Part shown: piece by piece, positions 1 to 8,330 of the stretch | Layout: every line of letters begins with the position of its first letter | Position numbering within the stretch: the first letter of the stretch is position 1 | Source: DATMTS01 sp035564555 | GTDB lineage: Bacteria; Actinomycetota; Actinomycetes; Actinomycetales; Microbacteriaceae | NCBI GenBank assembly: GCA_035564555.1 | Contig: DATMTS010000018.1 | Span: forward strand, 1-63,223 | Direction of reading: 5' to 3' | DNA length: 63,223 nucleotides | The notes under the pieces: generated by a model | What the model was told of the DNA's origin: nothing | Seen by the model: the letters and a program-made list of their open reading frames with translations, nothing else | Database searches by the model: none | Made by a program: the position numbers and the translations under genes

Positions 1-1101
1 CCCGACACCCCCGGCGGGGGCGCCGGGGCCGCGCGCCCACCCGTTCGGCCCGCAGACACTGTCTTCCGGTGGCTGAGCACCGGATCGGCCGCATCGATCA
101 TGGTGATCCTCGCCGGCGTCGCGATCTTCCTCATCATCAAGGCCCTGCCTGCGATCACCGCCAATTGGACGACGAATGCAGATCTGTCGACCGGCACCAC
201 CCAGGGCAACTCGTCGTTCTGGCAGTACGTCGCCCCGCTGATCTGGGGCACCCTCTGGTCCTCCCTCATCGCCCTCGTCATGGGCGCGCCCATCGCCATC
301 GGCATCGCGCTGTTCATCTCGCACTACGCCCCGCGCCGACTGGCCACAGTGCTCGGGTACCTGGTCGACCTGCTCGCCGCGGTGCCGTCTGTGGTATTCG
401 GTCTGTGGGGCATCTTCGTCATCAGGCCGTTCATCATTCCGTTCCAAGATTGGCTCAACGAGTATTTCGGCTGGATCCCGCTGTTCGCAGGACCCGTGTC
501 GCGTACCGGCTCAACGATCCTCGCGGGGGCGATCGTTCTCGCCGTGATGATCCTGCCGATCATCACGTCGATCTCGCGTGAGATCTTCTTGCAGACGCCT
601 CGGTTGCATGAGGAAGCGGCGCTCGCGCTCGGCGCGACGAAATGGGAGATGGTCACGATGGCGGTCTTCCCTTACGCGCGCAGCGGCATCGTGAGCGCGA
701 CCCTGCTCGGGCTCGGCCGGGCTCTCGGGGAGACCATGGCGATCGCGATGATCATCTCGCCGTCGCTGGTGTTCTCCATCAAGGTCATCACCGATTCGGC
801 CAACTCGCAGACGATCGCCGCCAACATCGCGAACAACTTTCCCGAGTCGAACCCTCTGCAGCGTGACGCACTGATCGCTACCGGTCTCGCCCTGTTCGTC
901 ATCTCGCTCGCCGTGAACATGGTCGCCCGGCTGATCGTTCGGCGGGGCGAGGCCGGCACCCGAAGGCGTCAGAGGAAGCCCGGTCCGTTGCCGCCCGTGG
1001 ACCCGACCACGCTGCTCGTCGTCGACGCCGCCGCGAGCCCGTTCCGGGCCAGGCACAACCAGGAAGACGCAGGCGCCATCAGGAAGACCCACAACGCATG
1101 A
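1..1101 (+). CDS. pstC: Phosphate ABC transporter permease PstC (5' end off window)
   Basis: Inner-membrane permease half of the high-affinity phosphate importer PstSCAB. The frame is open from base 1, so the true start lies upstream and 366 codons are visible. After a Pro/Gly-rich N-terminus the first membrane segment is at about residues 27-45, followed by several hydrophobic segments. The ABC-permease EAA loop is visible as EEAALALGATKWEM, followed by GRALGETMAIAM, both typical of PstC. The C-terminal 50 residues are a hydrophilic tail. It overlaps pstA by four bases (ATGA), so the two are translationally coupled. pstS is expected upstream, outside the window. Confidence 0.95.
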   Translation, partial: PDTPGGGAGAARPPVRPADTVFRWLSTGSAASIMVILAGVAIFLIIKALPAITANWTTNADLSTGTTQGNSSFWQYVAPLIWGTLWSSLIALVMGAPIAIGIALFISHYAPRRLATVLGYLVDLLAAVPSVVFGLWGIFVIRPFIIPFQDWLNEYFGWIPLFAGPVSRTGSTILAGAIVLAVMILPIITSISREIFLQTPRLHEEAALALGATKWEMVTMAVFPYARSGIVSATLLGLGRALGETMAIAMIISPSLVFSIKVITDSANSQTIAANIANNFPESNPLQRDALIATGLALFVISLAVNMVARLIVRRGEAGTRRRQRKPGPLPPVDPTTLLVVDAAASPFRARHNQEDAGAIRKTHNA

Positions 1102-2207
1102 GCGCGACCGCCATCGACAAAACGCCCCGGTCCCCTCGTGGGCCGGTGCCGAATACCCTGACCTCGGGGCAGCTGCCCCGGCACGTCGAGCTCTACACCC
1201 TGGGCGTCGCGCTGGGCGTCAGCGTGGCGGCATTCGCCTTGATCGGCTTCAGTATCGCCGGGTGCCTCGTGCTCACCGCAGTGCTCTATCTGGTCGGTCT
1301 CGGCTCGATCTCCACGATCGTCGAGAACCGCCGAAAGGCCACCGACCGAGTGGTGCGCGGACTCGTCACGATCGCCTTTCTGCTTGCTTTGATCCCTCTG
1401 GTTTCCACTCTCGCCACGGTGCTCGACAAAGGCTGGGCCTCGATGACCTGGCAGTTCATCACCGGAACCGGCGGTTCGGTGTTCGACTCCGCCACGCTGA
1501 AGGTGACGGTCGTGCAGGGCGCGCTCCAGTCGATCGTCGGCACGCTCGTCATCACGGGCATAGCAGCGCTGATCTCCATCCCGATCGGCATCCTGACCGC
1601 GATCTATCTCGTCGAATACGCCCAGCCGAGGCAGTGGATGGCACGCACGGTGACTTTTCTGATCGACGTGATGACCGGCATCCCCTCGATCGTGGCGGGT
1701 CTCTTCGCGTTCTCTTTGTCGACTTTGATCGTCGGCCCCAAAGCGTTCAGCGGATTCTCCGCCGCCATCGCCCTGTCTGTGCTGATGATCCCGATCGTGG
1801 TGCGCTCGACCGAGGAGATGCTCAAGCTCGTCTCGCTGGACCTGCGCGAGGCGTCCTTCGCCCTCGGGGTCTCCAAATTCGCCACCATCGTGAAGATCGT
1901 GCTGCCCACGGCCATCGCAGGCATCGTCACGGGCGTGATGCTCGCGATCTCACGGGTGATCGGTGAGACCGCGCCGATCTTCATGGCCGCGAGCTTCACC
2001 GACAACTTCAACGCGAATCCGTTCAACGGTCCCATGCAGACGCTGCCCGTGATGGCGTACACCGGCTACAAGTTCCCCAGTTCGGATATCGCGACGTCGT
2101 ACCAGTCGGCCTGGGGCGCAGCCCTCCTGCTCGTGCTGCTCGTCGTGGTGCTCAACCTCGTCGCGCGCATCGTGGCCGGCATCTTCTCCCCGAAAGGCCT
2201 GCGTTAG
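1098..2207 (+). CDS. pstA: Phosphate ABC transporter permease PstA
   Basis: Second permease subunit of the Pst phosphate importer, 369 residues. Three hydrophobic segments near the N-terminus precede the conserved permease domain. The EAA loop reads EASFALGVSKFATIV and is followed by SRVIGETAPIFMA, a PstA hallmark. It is longer than many PstA proteins because of the extra N-terminal hydrophobic region, as is common in actinobacteria. The ATG overlaps the pstC stop. The stop is 26 bases before pstB. With PstC it forms the heterodimeric channel energised by PstB. Confidence 0.96.
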   Translation: MSATAIDKTPRSPRGPVPNTLTSGQLPRHVELYTLGVALGVSVAAFALIGFSIAGCLVLTAVLYLVGLGSISTIVENRRKATDRVVRGLVTIAFLLALIPLVSTLATVLDKGWASMTWQFITGTGGSVFDSATLKVTVVQGALQSIVGTLVITGIAALISIPIGILTAIYLVEYAQPRQWMARTVTFLIDVMTGIPSIVAGLFAFSLSTLIVGPKAFSGFSAAIALSVLMIPIVVRSTEEMLKLVSLDLREASFALGVSKFATIVKIVLPTAIAGIVTGVMLAISRVIGETAPIFMAASFTDNFNANPFNGPMQTLPVMAYTGYKFPSSDIATSYQSAWGAALLLVLLVVVLNLVARIVAGIFSPKGLR

Positions 2208-2233
2208 CAGGCATCCGAGTCTCAAGGAGCACA

Positions 2234-3013
2234 GTGTCCAAGCGCATCAATGTGAACGACCTCGACGTCTACTACAGCGACTTCCTCGCCGTCGAGGGCG
2301 TCACGATGACGATCGAGCCACGCACGGTCACCGCGTTCATCGGCCCGAGCGGCTGCGGCAAGTCGACGTTCCTGCGTACGCTGAACCGGATGCACGAGGT
2401 CATCCCCGGCGCCCACGTCGAGGGCGAGGTGCTGATCGACGGCAACGACCTGTACGCACCGGGCGTCGACCCGGTGCTGGTGCGCCGGCAGGTCGGCATG
2501 GTCTTCCAGCGCGCGAACCCGTTCCCCACGATGTCGATCCGGGAGAACGTGCTTGCCGGGGTCACGCTGAACAACCGACGGATGCCGAAGGTCGAGCAGG
2601 ACGAACTCCTCGAACGTTCACTGCGGGGAGCCAACCTGTGGGAAGAGGTCAAGGACCGGCTCTCCTCCCCCGGGTCCGGCCTCTCCGGCGGTCAGCAGCA
2701 ACGACTGTGCATCGCACGCGCGATCGCCGTTCAACCGGACGTGCTGTTGATGGACGAGCCGTGCTCCGCGCTCGACCCGATCTCGACGCTTGCCGTCGAG
2801 GACCTCATCGAGGAACTCAAGAACGACTACACGATCGTGATCGTCACCCACAACATGCAGCAGGCTTCCCGCGTCTCGGACCGTACCGCGTTCTTCAACA
2901 TCGCGGGCACCGGCAAGCCCGGCAAGCTGATCGAATACAACGACACCGCGATGATCTTCTCGAACCCCACGGTGCAGGCCACAGAGGACTACGTGTCGGG
3001 CCGTTTCGGCTGA
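2234..3013 (+). CDS. pstB: Phosphate ABC transporter ATP-binding protein PstB
   Basis: Cytoplasmic ATPase that drives phosphate import, 259 residues, the usual PstB length. Walker A GPSGCGKST is at residues 37-45. The signature LSGGQQQRLCIARA and Walker B VLLMDEPCSALDP follow, then the H-loop in IVIVTHNMQQA. The start is GTG at 2234, chosen because AAGGAG lies at 2224-2229 with five bases between, and the protein aligns from there. It is the last gene of the operon here: a long GC hairpin follows at once and no phoU is present downstream. Expression under phosphate starvation is expected for the family but not visible in this partial operon. Confidence 0.97.
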   Translation: MSKRINVNDLDVYYSDFLAVEGVTMTIEPRTVTAFIGPSGCGKSTFLRTLNRMHEVIPGAHVEGEVLIDGNDLYAPGVDPVLVRRQVGMVFQRANPFPTMSIRENVLAGVTLNNRRMPKVEQDELLERSLRGANLWEEVKDRLSSPGSGLSGGQQQRLCIARAIAVQPDVLLMDEPCSALDPISTLAVEDLIEELKNDYTIVIVTHNMQQASRVSDRTAFFNIAGTGKPGKLIEYNDTAMIFSNPTVQATEDYVSGRFG

Positions 3014-3020
3014 CGGCCAG

Positions 3021-3060
3021 GCGGCGTTACCGGGGGTACGACGCCGCCCGGTAACGCCGC
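3021..3060 (+). terminator. Perfect 14-bp hairpin after pstB
   Basis: Eight bases after the pstB stop, 3021-3034 is exactly complementary to 3047-3060 with a 12-base loop. No T-run follows, as is usual for hairpin terminators in high-GC actinobacteria. It probably ends the pst transcript or protects its 3' end. Confidence 0.7.
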
Positions 3061-3328
3061 GGTCTCCGGCCGCGCCGGGCGCCGGACTCCGCTTGCGCTG
3101 CGTTGCGCCGCAACGCGTCGGCCGCGGGGACGACAACCCGGGGTGCCTGCTATTGTCCACCCTCCGGTTCCGTTGCGCATCTCGATGCACGCTGATGGTC
3201 GCCTACGGCGACCCGGAAGCGTCGTCTAGACTGTTTGACGGCCGGGCCGCAGTAACCCCGGGCTCCACTTTTCGCCGCTCCGAGCGGCCACGCGCCGAGA
3301 GGCGTTCTGCGGCCCGGTCATTCGCTGC
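3061..3328. other. Intergenic stretch, no supported gene
   Basis: Between the pst operon and the convergent hypothetical gene. I see no reading frame with protein-like composition or a ribosome binding site, and no recognisable RNA. The sequence is GC-rich and rich in short repeats of CCG/CGG. The flanking hairpins at 3021-3060 and 3329-3348 make it look like a terminator-to-terminator spacer. Confidence 0.5.
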
Positions 3329-3348
3329 CCGCTGCGTGACCGCAGCGG
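3329..3348 (-). terminator. Hairpin terminator of the gene at 3349-3975
   Basis: CCGCTGCG at 3329-3336 pairs perfectly with CGCAGCGG at 3341-3348 around a four-base loop. It abuts the stop codon of the minus-strand gene whose 3' end is at 3349. No T-tract is present. Confidence 0.55.
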
Positions 3349-3975
3349 TCAATCAAGCGCATTGTCGCGCCACAACCGGGCGCAGACATCGAGTTCCCCC
3401 GCCGTCTTCGCGTAACGCGCGCCACGAGTCGTGAGTTCGCTCGCGCGCTCCGGGTGCATCAGGTCCGCCTCATCCGCCAGCGCGGTGCATCCCGTGCCGA
3501 TCACGCGGCAGAACGCCGCGGCGCGCTCCAGCGCACCGGCGAAGTCGCCCTGGAAGAGGCCCCGCAGGATGCGATCGGCGAGTTCGGTGATCTCGGCCGG
3601 GCCCGTCGGCGTGCGAGCGCCCGCCACGACGGGATCGATCGTGGACATCGCCTCCGCCCCGCGTTGGAACAGGTAGCTCGTCTGGTCCGGATCCCGCGTG
3701 ATGACCAAGCGCAGCAGGTAGATGCGCCACAACGCGCCGGGCAGGCTGTGCGGGGCGGCGTGCGACCACAACTCCGCGATCGCGTCGATCCCGTTGTCGT
3801 CCGTGTACTCGACCAGCCGGTCGACCACGTCCGGCTGCGGGTCGGCACGCACTCGGGCGAGCAAGGCGGTCGCCGTCTCGTGCGCGATGCGGTTGGCCTC
3901 GGCTGGATCGACACCACCGCGCACATTGTCGAAAGCACTACCCGGAACACGGGCCGGTTTGTGGAATTCCGCCAT
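3349..3975 (-). CDS. Conserved actinobacterial protein of unknown function
   Basis: A 208-residue soluble protein, predicted mostly helical, without signal peptide, membrane segments or Cys-rich motifs. It starts MAEFHKPARVPGSAFD and has a conserved-looking core ELWSHAAPHSLPGALWRIYL and a C-terminal CARLWRDNALD. Proteins of this appearance in Microbacteriaceae are sometimes labelled RNA polymerase beta subunit. Nothing in this sequence resembles RpoB, so I do not use that name. The ATG is preceded by GAAAGG about 9 bases upstream. It is convergent with pst and divergent from the small membrane gene at 4043. Coding confidence is high, function unknown. Confidence 0.8.
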   Translation of the reverse strand: MAEFHKPARVPGSAFDNVRGGVDPAEANRIAHETATALLARVRADPQPDVVDRLVEYTDDNGIDAIAELWSHAAPHSLPGALWRIYLLRLVITRDPDQTSYLFQRGAEAMSTIDPVVAGARTPTGPAEITELADRILRGLFQGDFAGALERAAAFCRVIGTGCTALADEADLMHPERASELTTRGARYAKTAGELDVCARLWRDNALD

Positions 3976-4042
3976 CTACTCAGCCTTTCACATGCTTGTC
4001 AAGGCGTCGCGCCGTCTTCTTCTGCGCCGCTATGGTCGCCCC

Positions 4043-4204
4043 ATGAATATATTCCTGATCATCATTGCGATCATCGCCGTCATCCTGTTGTTCACAGGCG
4101 GCTTCGTGCAGTCGGTTCAGTGGCTGCTCTGGGTCGGGATCGTTCTGGCGCTGATCGCGCTCATCGTGTGGCTGGTACGGGTCATCTCAGGCCGTAGGGC
4201 CTGA
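4043..4204 (+). CDS. 53-residue membrane peptide
   Basis: Short gene encoding a peptide that is nearly all membrane: a hydrophobic segment at residues 2-20 (FLIIIAIIAVILLF), a short polar turn (QSVQ), a second segment at 27-47, then the basic tail RVISGRRA. The tail suggests a helical hairpin with the C-terminus inside. TATGGT at 4031-4036 ends six bases before the ATG, which fits a leaderless transcript. A perfect hairpin follows the stop. Codon use is like its neighbours. No function can be assigned; small two-helix proteins of this kind are widespread in actinobacteria. Confidence 0.7.
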   Translation: MNIFLIIIAIIAVILLFTGGFVQSVQWLLWVGIVLALIALIVWLVRVISGRRA

Positions 4205-4210
4205 ACCGCG

Positions 4211-4237
4211 GGTGGCTCGGGAGCGTCCCGAGCCACC
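4211..4237 (+). terminator. 12-bp hairpin between the small membrane gene and tRNA-Lys
   Basis: GGTGGCTCGGGA (4211-4222) pairs perfectly with 4226-4237 around a three-base loop, six bases after the preceding stop codon. TAGATT at 4251-4256 is well placed as a -10 box for the tRNA beginning at 4266. Confidence 0.75.
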
Positions 4238-4265
4238 CCACGATCCGCGCTAGATTAGTCCGTGC

Positions 4266-4338
4266 GCCCCTGTAGCTCAGTTGGTAGAGCATCGGACTTT
4301 TAATCCGCGGGTCGTGGGTTCGAGTCCCACCGGGGGCA
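4266..4338 (+). tRNA. tRNA-Lys (anticodon TTT)
   Basis: A 73-base cloverleaf. The acceptor stem GCCCCTG pairs with CGGGGGC at 4331-4337 with one G-T pair, and A4338 is the discriminator. The D-arm contains AGCTCAGTTGGTAGAGC. The anticodon loop CTTTTAA places TTT at 4299-4301, which is canonical positions 34-36. The T-arm contains GGTTCGAGTCC. CCA is not encoded (CCC follows). The outermost anticodon-stem pair is a T-C mismatch. Confidence 0.97.
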
Positions 4339-4504
4339 CCCAGTAATTCACCGGGAGCGAAGGCCGCTTGGCCTCGACATCGGCTCCAAGGTCGCTACCA
4401 CTAGTGACGCGACCTGGTTCGACCCCGGAGCGAGATCCCGGCCAGCGGATGGAGAGGCAACTTCCCATGCGGGGAAGCACCTGGAACGTGTCCGGGCCCC
4501 GCCC

Positions 4505-6787
4505 TCAGCCCTCGTCTTCGGCCTCGCCGATCAACAGGAAAAGGCCGGCGTAGGGCGGCAACCGCACCGAGAAGCTGTTCAAGTCATCGACCCGCCCGAT
4601 CTCCTCGTCGCCGACGATGTCGATCACGGCGCGACGAGGTGTCAAGACGTCTGAGCGCACGGTTCCCTCGATCGTGTCGTTCCCGAAGTTCAGCACCGTC
4701 ACTTGCAATGCGGCATCCGTACGGGTCTGGTCGCCGTCGTCGAGCCGGTGGACCATCACCAGCATGGCCGGATGCGCCACGTCGGGGATGTCGACCTGGC
4801 TCGCCACGTCGATCGAGTAGGCGTCCCGCACGCGCAGGATGTGCGTCAGTTGTGAGGCGAACGAGCGGTCGGAGGTCAACTGCTCGGTCAGCGAGCCGAA
4901 CAGCGATCGGCCTCGTGGCATGCCGGACGCAGAGGTCGCGGCATCCGGGTTCCCTCCCGTCAGATCGTGGGCGCCCCGATGGATCCAGCGGGTGTCCCCC
5001 GTGGCGATCAGGTCCTGCACCTGATCCACGGGCAACGGCAGAACGCCGAGCAGATCCCAGGCCGACAACGCGAAGACTCCCGGTTGCCACGCATTGAACA
5101 TCGCGAGCAGCAGCTGCGCCCGGAGGATGCCGTCCACGTCATCGTCACCGATGGAATCCAGTGTCGTGAAACCCTGCGTCGCCGCGATCGCCGATGCGGT
5201 CGTGCACGCGATGCCGTTCGTCGTGAACACCCGGTTGTAATCGGCGTTCTCGCCGGTCAGCCTCTCCAGCAGGTCCGTTCGAATGGTCTCCGCGAGTTCC
5301 GCACCCGTCACCTCCTCACCGCGGAACGAATACACGTCCAAGCGGTGCCGCGCCGCCCAGTGCACCAGTTCGTAGGTGAGCTCGTCGTGGTTCTGCAGTG
5401 CGTGCACCAGCCCCGCCGGGTCCAGCCCGATCTGCAGCGAGGTGCGCAGGGTCAGACGCAGGAACTCGGTGTCGCCCGTGGCGAGCGCATGGTGATAGGC
5501 GGGACGGTTGATGAAGTCGTACGACAGGTCTGCGCCGACCCGGCCGGTGTCGCGGATGTCTTCGATGCTCAGGTTCAGCTCCTGGAATGTGAATCCGCCC
5601 ACCTTGCGCACCATGCTGGCGATCAGATGATTGGCCGCTTCCGAGAGCGGATGCCCCTCCGACCACCCGGGCATTCCTTCGGTGCTCTTCTCGACGCCGA
5701 GGAATCCGTTCGCGTCAAGGCGCAGCGCGCTCGATCCGAGGTCGCCGAGCGAATGCAGCGCATCGCCGATCACCAGGCGCATGCCGGCGAAAGTGGGGTC
5801 GAGCCAGTTGATCGACGGCTGACCCTGCTTGAAGTAGTGCAGGTACACCCAGCGCCGGCTCCGCCCGTCAACCCCCACGATCGGTGGGGTCGCGCTCCAA
5901 TTCGTCTCCTTCACGCCCGGGGCGTAGAAGATGACACGTTGCAGCTGTCCGATGATGTAACCGCTGTCGGCCAGGTTCGCTTCGGTTTCGGCGTCGAGGT
6001 TCACGGCATCCCGACCATCGGGCACATCGGGGAGCAACGACCAGTCCTCTTCGGGGATCTCCACCATGTGGTAGATGCCGGGATAGTCCTTGTAGGCCAT
6101 TTCGGCCAGCCGGAAGTCGGCGCCCTTGCCGGTGTGACCGGGCACGATGTCGTCGATCACGCTGCCGCCGTGCCGCTCCGCGACGTCGCACAGCTGCCTG
6201 AACTCGTCTTCGAGCCCGAACTCCGGATCGATCTGGGTACTGATCCGGTCGAAGTGCCCATCGACGCTCGCCGTCTGCGCCCAGCCGGTGATGCCGCCCG
6301 CCTGTTTGACCGGCCCGGTGTGTACGGCGCTGATGCCGATCGACTCGAAAGCTTCCCACAACTCTTCGCTCGCGAGGGCACTCAGGTACGACTGCCCGGG
6401 CCGGGTGATCAATGAGATCGGATAGGCGGTGAACCATACCGAAGCGGAGCGGATGGCACGGCGGGCGTCGGGGCGTGCATACGGATTGCGCCACATGCTC
6501 GGCTGACCGGAGAGACCACGACCCAGCACCTCGGCGTCACCGAGCATCGATTGGCGCTTCAGCCATTCCACATACGACGGATTCGACGCGTCGGCGGATC
6601 GCGGATCTGCGAACCCCCGGCGGATGCCGCTGGCCCGCAAGTGCACCCGCGGCCGCAGCCGACGGGGACGCGCCGGGTACCGTTCCTCGTCGTACGTGGG
6701 CTCGGGCGGCTCGTCGCCGACCTCGATGGGCAGGCCGATGGGGGTAGGGAGGTTCTCGGCCTGCTCGGCGCTTTCGGAAACCGTCAT
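4505..6787 (-). CDS. GH13 alpha-glucan enzyme, trehalose-synthase/maltosyltransferase-like
   Basis: A 760-residue GH13 enzyme acting on alpha-glucosides, with no signal peptide. About 110 N-terminal residues precede the barrel. GH13 regions visible are DIVPGH (213-218), nucleophile Asp358 in RLDANGFLG, acid/base Glu403 in FTFQELNL and the third acid in NHDE (466-469). The C-terminal 150 residues form the usual beta domain. The divergent neighbour is maltokinase, the usual partner of trehalose synthase, so interconversion of maltose and trehalose, or maltosyl transfer, in glycogen/trehalose metabolism is most likely. The start MTVSESAEQ is preceded by a G-run. An in-frame longer start exists at 6916, but it would overlap the divergent maltokinase start. 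The exact activity (TreS versus maltosyltransferase) is not decided by sequence alone. Confidence 0.85.
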   Translation of the reverse strand: MTVSESAEQAENLPTPIGLPIEVGDEPPEPTYDEERYPARPRRLRPRVHLRASGIRRGFADPRSADASNPSYVEWLKRQSMLGDAEVLGRGLSGQPSMWRNPYARPDARRAIRSASVWFTAYPISLITRPGQSYLSALASEELWEAFESIGISAVHTGPVKQAGGITGWAQTASVDGHFDRISTQIDPEFGLEDEFRQLCDVAERHGGSVIDDIVPGHTGKGADFRLAEMAYKDYPGIYHMVEIPEEDWSLLPDVPDGRDAVNLDAETEANLADSGYIIGQLQRVIFYAPGVKETNWSATPPIVGVDGRSRRWVYLHYFKQGQPSINWLDPTFAGMRLVIGDALHSLGDLGSSALRLDANGFLGVEKSTEGMPGWSEGHPLSEAANHLIASMVRKVGGFTFQELNLSIEDIRDTGRVGADLSYDFINRPAYHHALATGDTEFLRLTLRTSLQIGLDPAGLVHALQNHDELTYELVHWAARHRLDVYSFRGEEVTGAELAETIRTDLLERLTGENADYNRVFTTNGIACTTASAIAATQGFTTLDSIGDDDVDGILRAQLLLAMFNAWQPGVFALSAWDLLGVLPLPVDQVQDLIATGDTRWIHRGAHDLTGGNPDAATSASGMPRGRSLFGSLTEQLTSDRSFASQLTHILRVRDAYSIDVASQVDIPDVAHPAMLVMVHRLDDGDQTRTDAALQVTVLNFGNDTIEGTVRSDVLTPRRAVIDIVGDEEIGRVDDLNSFSVRLPPYAGLFLLIGEAEDEG

Positions 6788-6905
6788 GCCCCCCAGCCTT
6801 GCCTTAAAACTCGCCACTGGCCAGAGGAGGATCAGATCCGCGCATTGTGCGGCAACCCGGCGTAACGCAAGCAGAGGTCCGTTCGTAGGGACTAGCCTCG
6901 GGACC

Positions 6906-8297
6906 ATGGCAGCCACGGCCAGTCTCCTGGAAGCACTCGCCGGCTGGATCGGCCGACAGCGCTGGTTCGCCGGTAAAGGGGTCGTGCCCCGACTGCGTCT
7001 GGTCGGCTCGTTGGAATGGCGCAGCGATCACGATCTGAGGATCTCGACGCACTTGGTGGTCGATGCGGCAGGCGACTCCGAGGTGCTGTATCAGGTGCCG
7101 GTGATCCTTCGTCGGCAGGCGTATCAACCCGCCGAGCACACCCGCATCGGCGCCGTGACGGACGACGACGGCGAGCTCTGGCATGCCTACGACGCGGCGC
7201 ACGACCCCTTGTTCGCGCAGCTTCTTCTGCAGTTGGTCGTCGACGGCGGCGCCATCGGCGGCGATCATGCGGTCGCGCACGGCGTGCCGGGCGGGCGGTC
7301 CACACTCGACGCGGGCAGGCGGACGATGCGTGTGCTCGAGTCGCAGGTGCTGCGCGGCGAGCAGTCGAATACGTCGATCGTCTATCGGGTCGATGACGGT
7401 GGAAGGGAACGCGGCGTCATCTGCAAGATCTTCCGCTCCCTTCACCACGGCGAGAATCCCGATGTAGTCCTGCAGTCGGCGCTGTTCGCCGCAGGATGCC
7501 ACTACGTGCCCGCCACGATCGGCAGCGTCCTGGCGGAATGGCCGGACGCGGCCCAGGCGGCGCCGGGGGCCAGAGGTCATCTTGCCTTCGCGCAGGAGTT
7601 CCTCGACGGGGCGGTGGATGCCTGGCGGCTCGCCCTCTCAGCCGCGGTCGACGGACGTGACTTCACCCACAGCGCACGCGAGATGGGAATCGCGACCGCC
7701 GACGTGCACGCCACGCTGGCCTCCGTGCTTCCGACTCGCGATGCGACGGTCACCGACATCGACGACGCGATCGCCGGCTGGGGTGAGCGGCTGAAGGCGG
7801 CGGTCCGCCAGATTCCCGGTCTGGAGGATCTCAGGCGGCCCGTCGAGGCGTTGTACGCACGAGCACGGCACGTCTCATGGCCACGACTGCAACGCATCCA
7901 CGGCGATCTGCACCTCGGCCAGATCCTTGCCACGGGGGACCAGCGCTGGGCGATCATCGACTTCGAGGGCGAACCGATGCGGCCGCTCGCGGAGCGTTCG
8001 CTGGTTGACGTGCCGCTGAGGGACGTCGCCGGAATGCTGCGCAGCTTCGACTACGTCGCGGGCTCGCAGACGGACGCGCCCGGGGTGCAGGAGTGGGCGC
8101 GCTCTTGTCGGCGAGCATTCGTCGACGGCTACACCGAGCGAACCGACGACGACCTGGCGGGACGCGCGCTGCTTCTTGATGCGTTCGAGCTCGACAAGGC
8201 TCTCTACGAGGCGGTGTATGAGGCGCGCAACCGGCCGGCGTGGGTCGGCATCCCCACCGCGGCCGCGCGCCGCCTCGCTCTGCGTGCCGCCGGCTGA
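6906..8297 (+). CDS. Maltokinase (trehalose synthase-linked)
   Basis: A 463-residue kinase of the aminoglycoside-phosphotransferase fold that phosphorylates maltose to maltose 1-phosphate (Mak/Pep2 family), feeding glycogen synthesis. The N-terminal cap contains the diagnostic GRQRWFAGKG near residue 18. The catalytic motif is IHGDLHLGQIL and the metal-binding motif is IIDFEGEP. It is divergent from the GH13 gene with 118 bases between starts. TAGCCT at 6893-6898 ends seven bases before the ATG and no Shine-Dalgarno is evident, so translation is probably leaderless. No glgE is visible in the window. Confidence 0.92.
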   Translation: MAATASLLEALAGWIGRQRWFAGKGVVPRLRLVGSLEWRSDHDLRISTHLVVDAAGDSEVLYQVPVILRRQAYQPAEHTRIGAVTDDDGELWHAYDAAHDPLFAQLLLQLVVDGGAIGGDHAVAHGVPGGRSTLDAGRRTMRVLESQVLRGEQSNTSIVYRVDDGGRERGVICKIFRSLHHGENPDVVLQSALFAAGCHYVPATIGSVLAEWPDAAQAAPGARGHLAFAQEFLDGAVDAWRLALSAAVDGRDFTHSAREMGIATADVHATLASVLPTRDATVTDIDDAIAGWGERLKAAVRQIPGLEDLRRPVEALYARARHVSWPRLQRIHGDLHLGQILATGDQRWAIIDFEGEPMRPLAERSLVDVPLRDVAGMLRSFDYVAGSQTDAPGVQEWARSCRRAFVDGYTERTDDDLAGRALLLDAFELDKALYEAVYEARNRPAWVGIPTAAARRLALRAAG

Positions 8298-8330
8298 AGG
8301 AGCACGTTCGGCCTCTCACCGGCTTGGCCC

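Noticed and set aside
3093..3434. Possible gene in the gap after pstB
   Set aside because: Arg/Ser/Ala-rich composition, no start signals, and it overlaps the end of the conserved gene at 3349-3975.
3349..3975. RNA polymerase beta subunit, a label sometimes given to similar proteins
   Set aside because: 208 residues and no RpoB motif; kept as unknown function.
4277..4480. Minus-strand frame ending in VGLEPTTRGLKVRCSTN
   Set aside because: It is the antisense translation of tRNA-Lys, a well-known false gene.
4967..6415. 482-codon plus-strand frame opposite the GH13 gene
   Set aside because: Antisense shadow with no domain; the GH13 catalytic residues are intact on the other strand.
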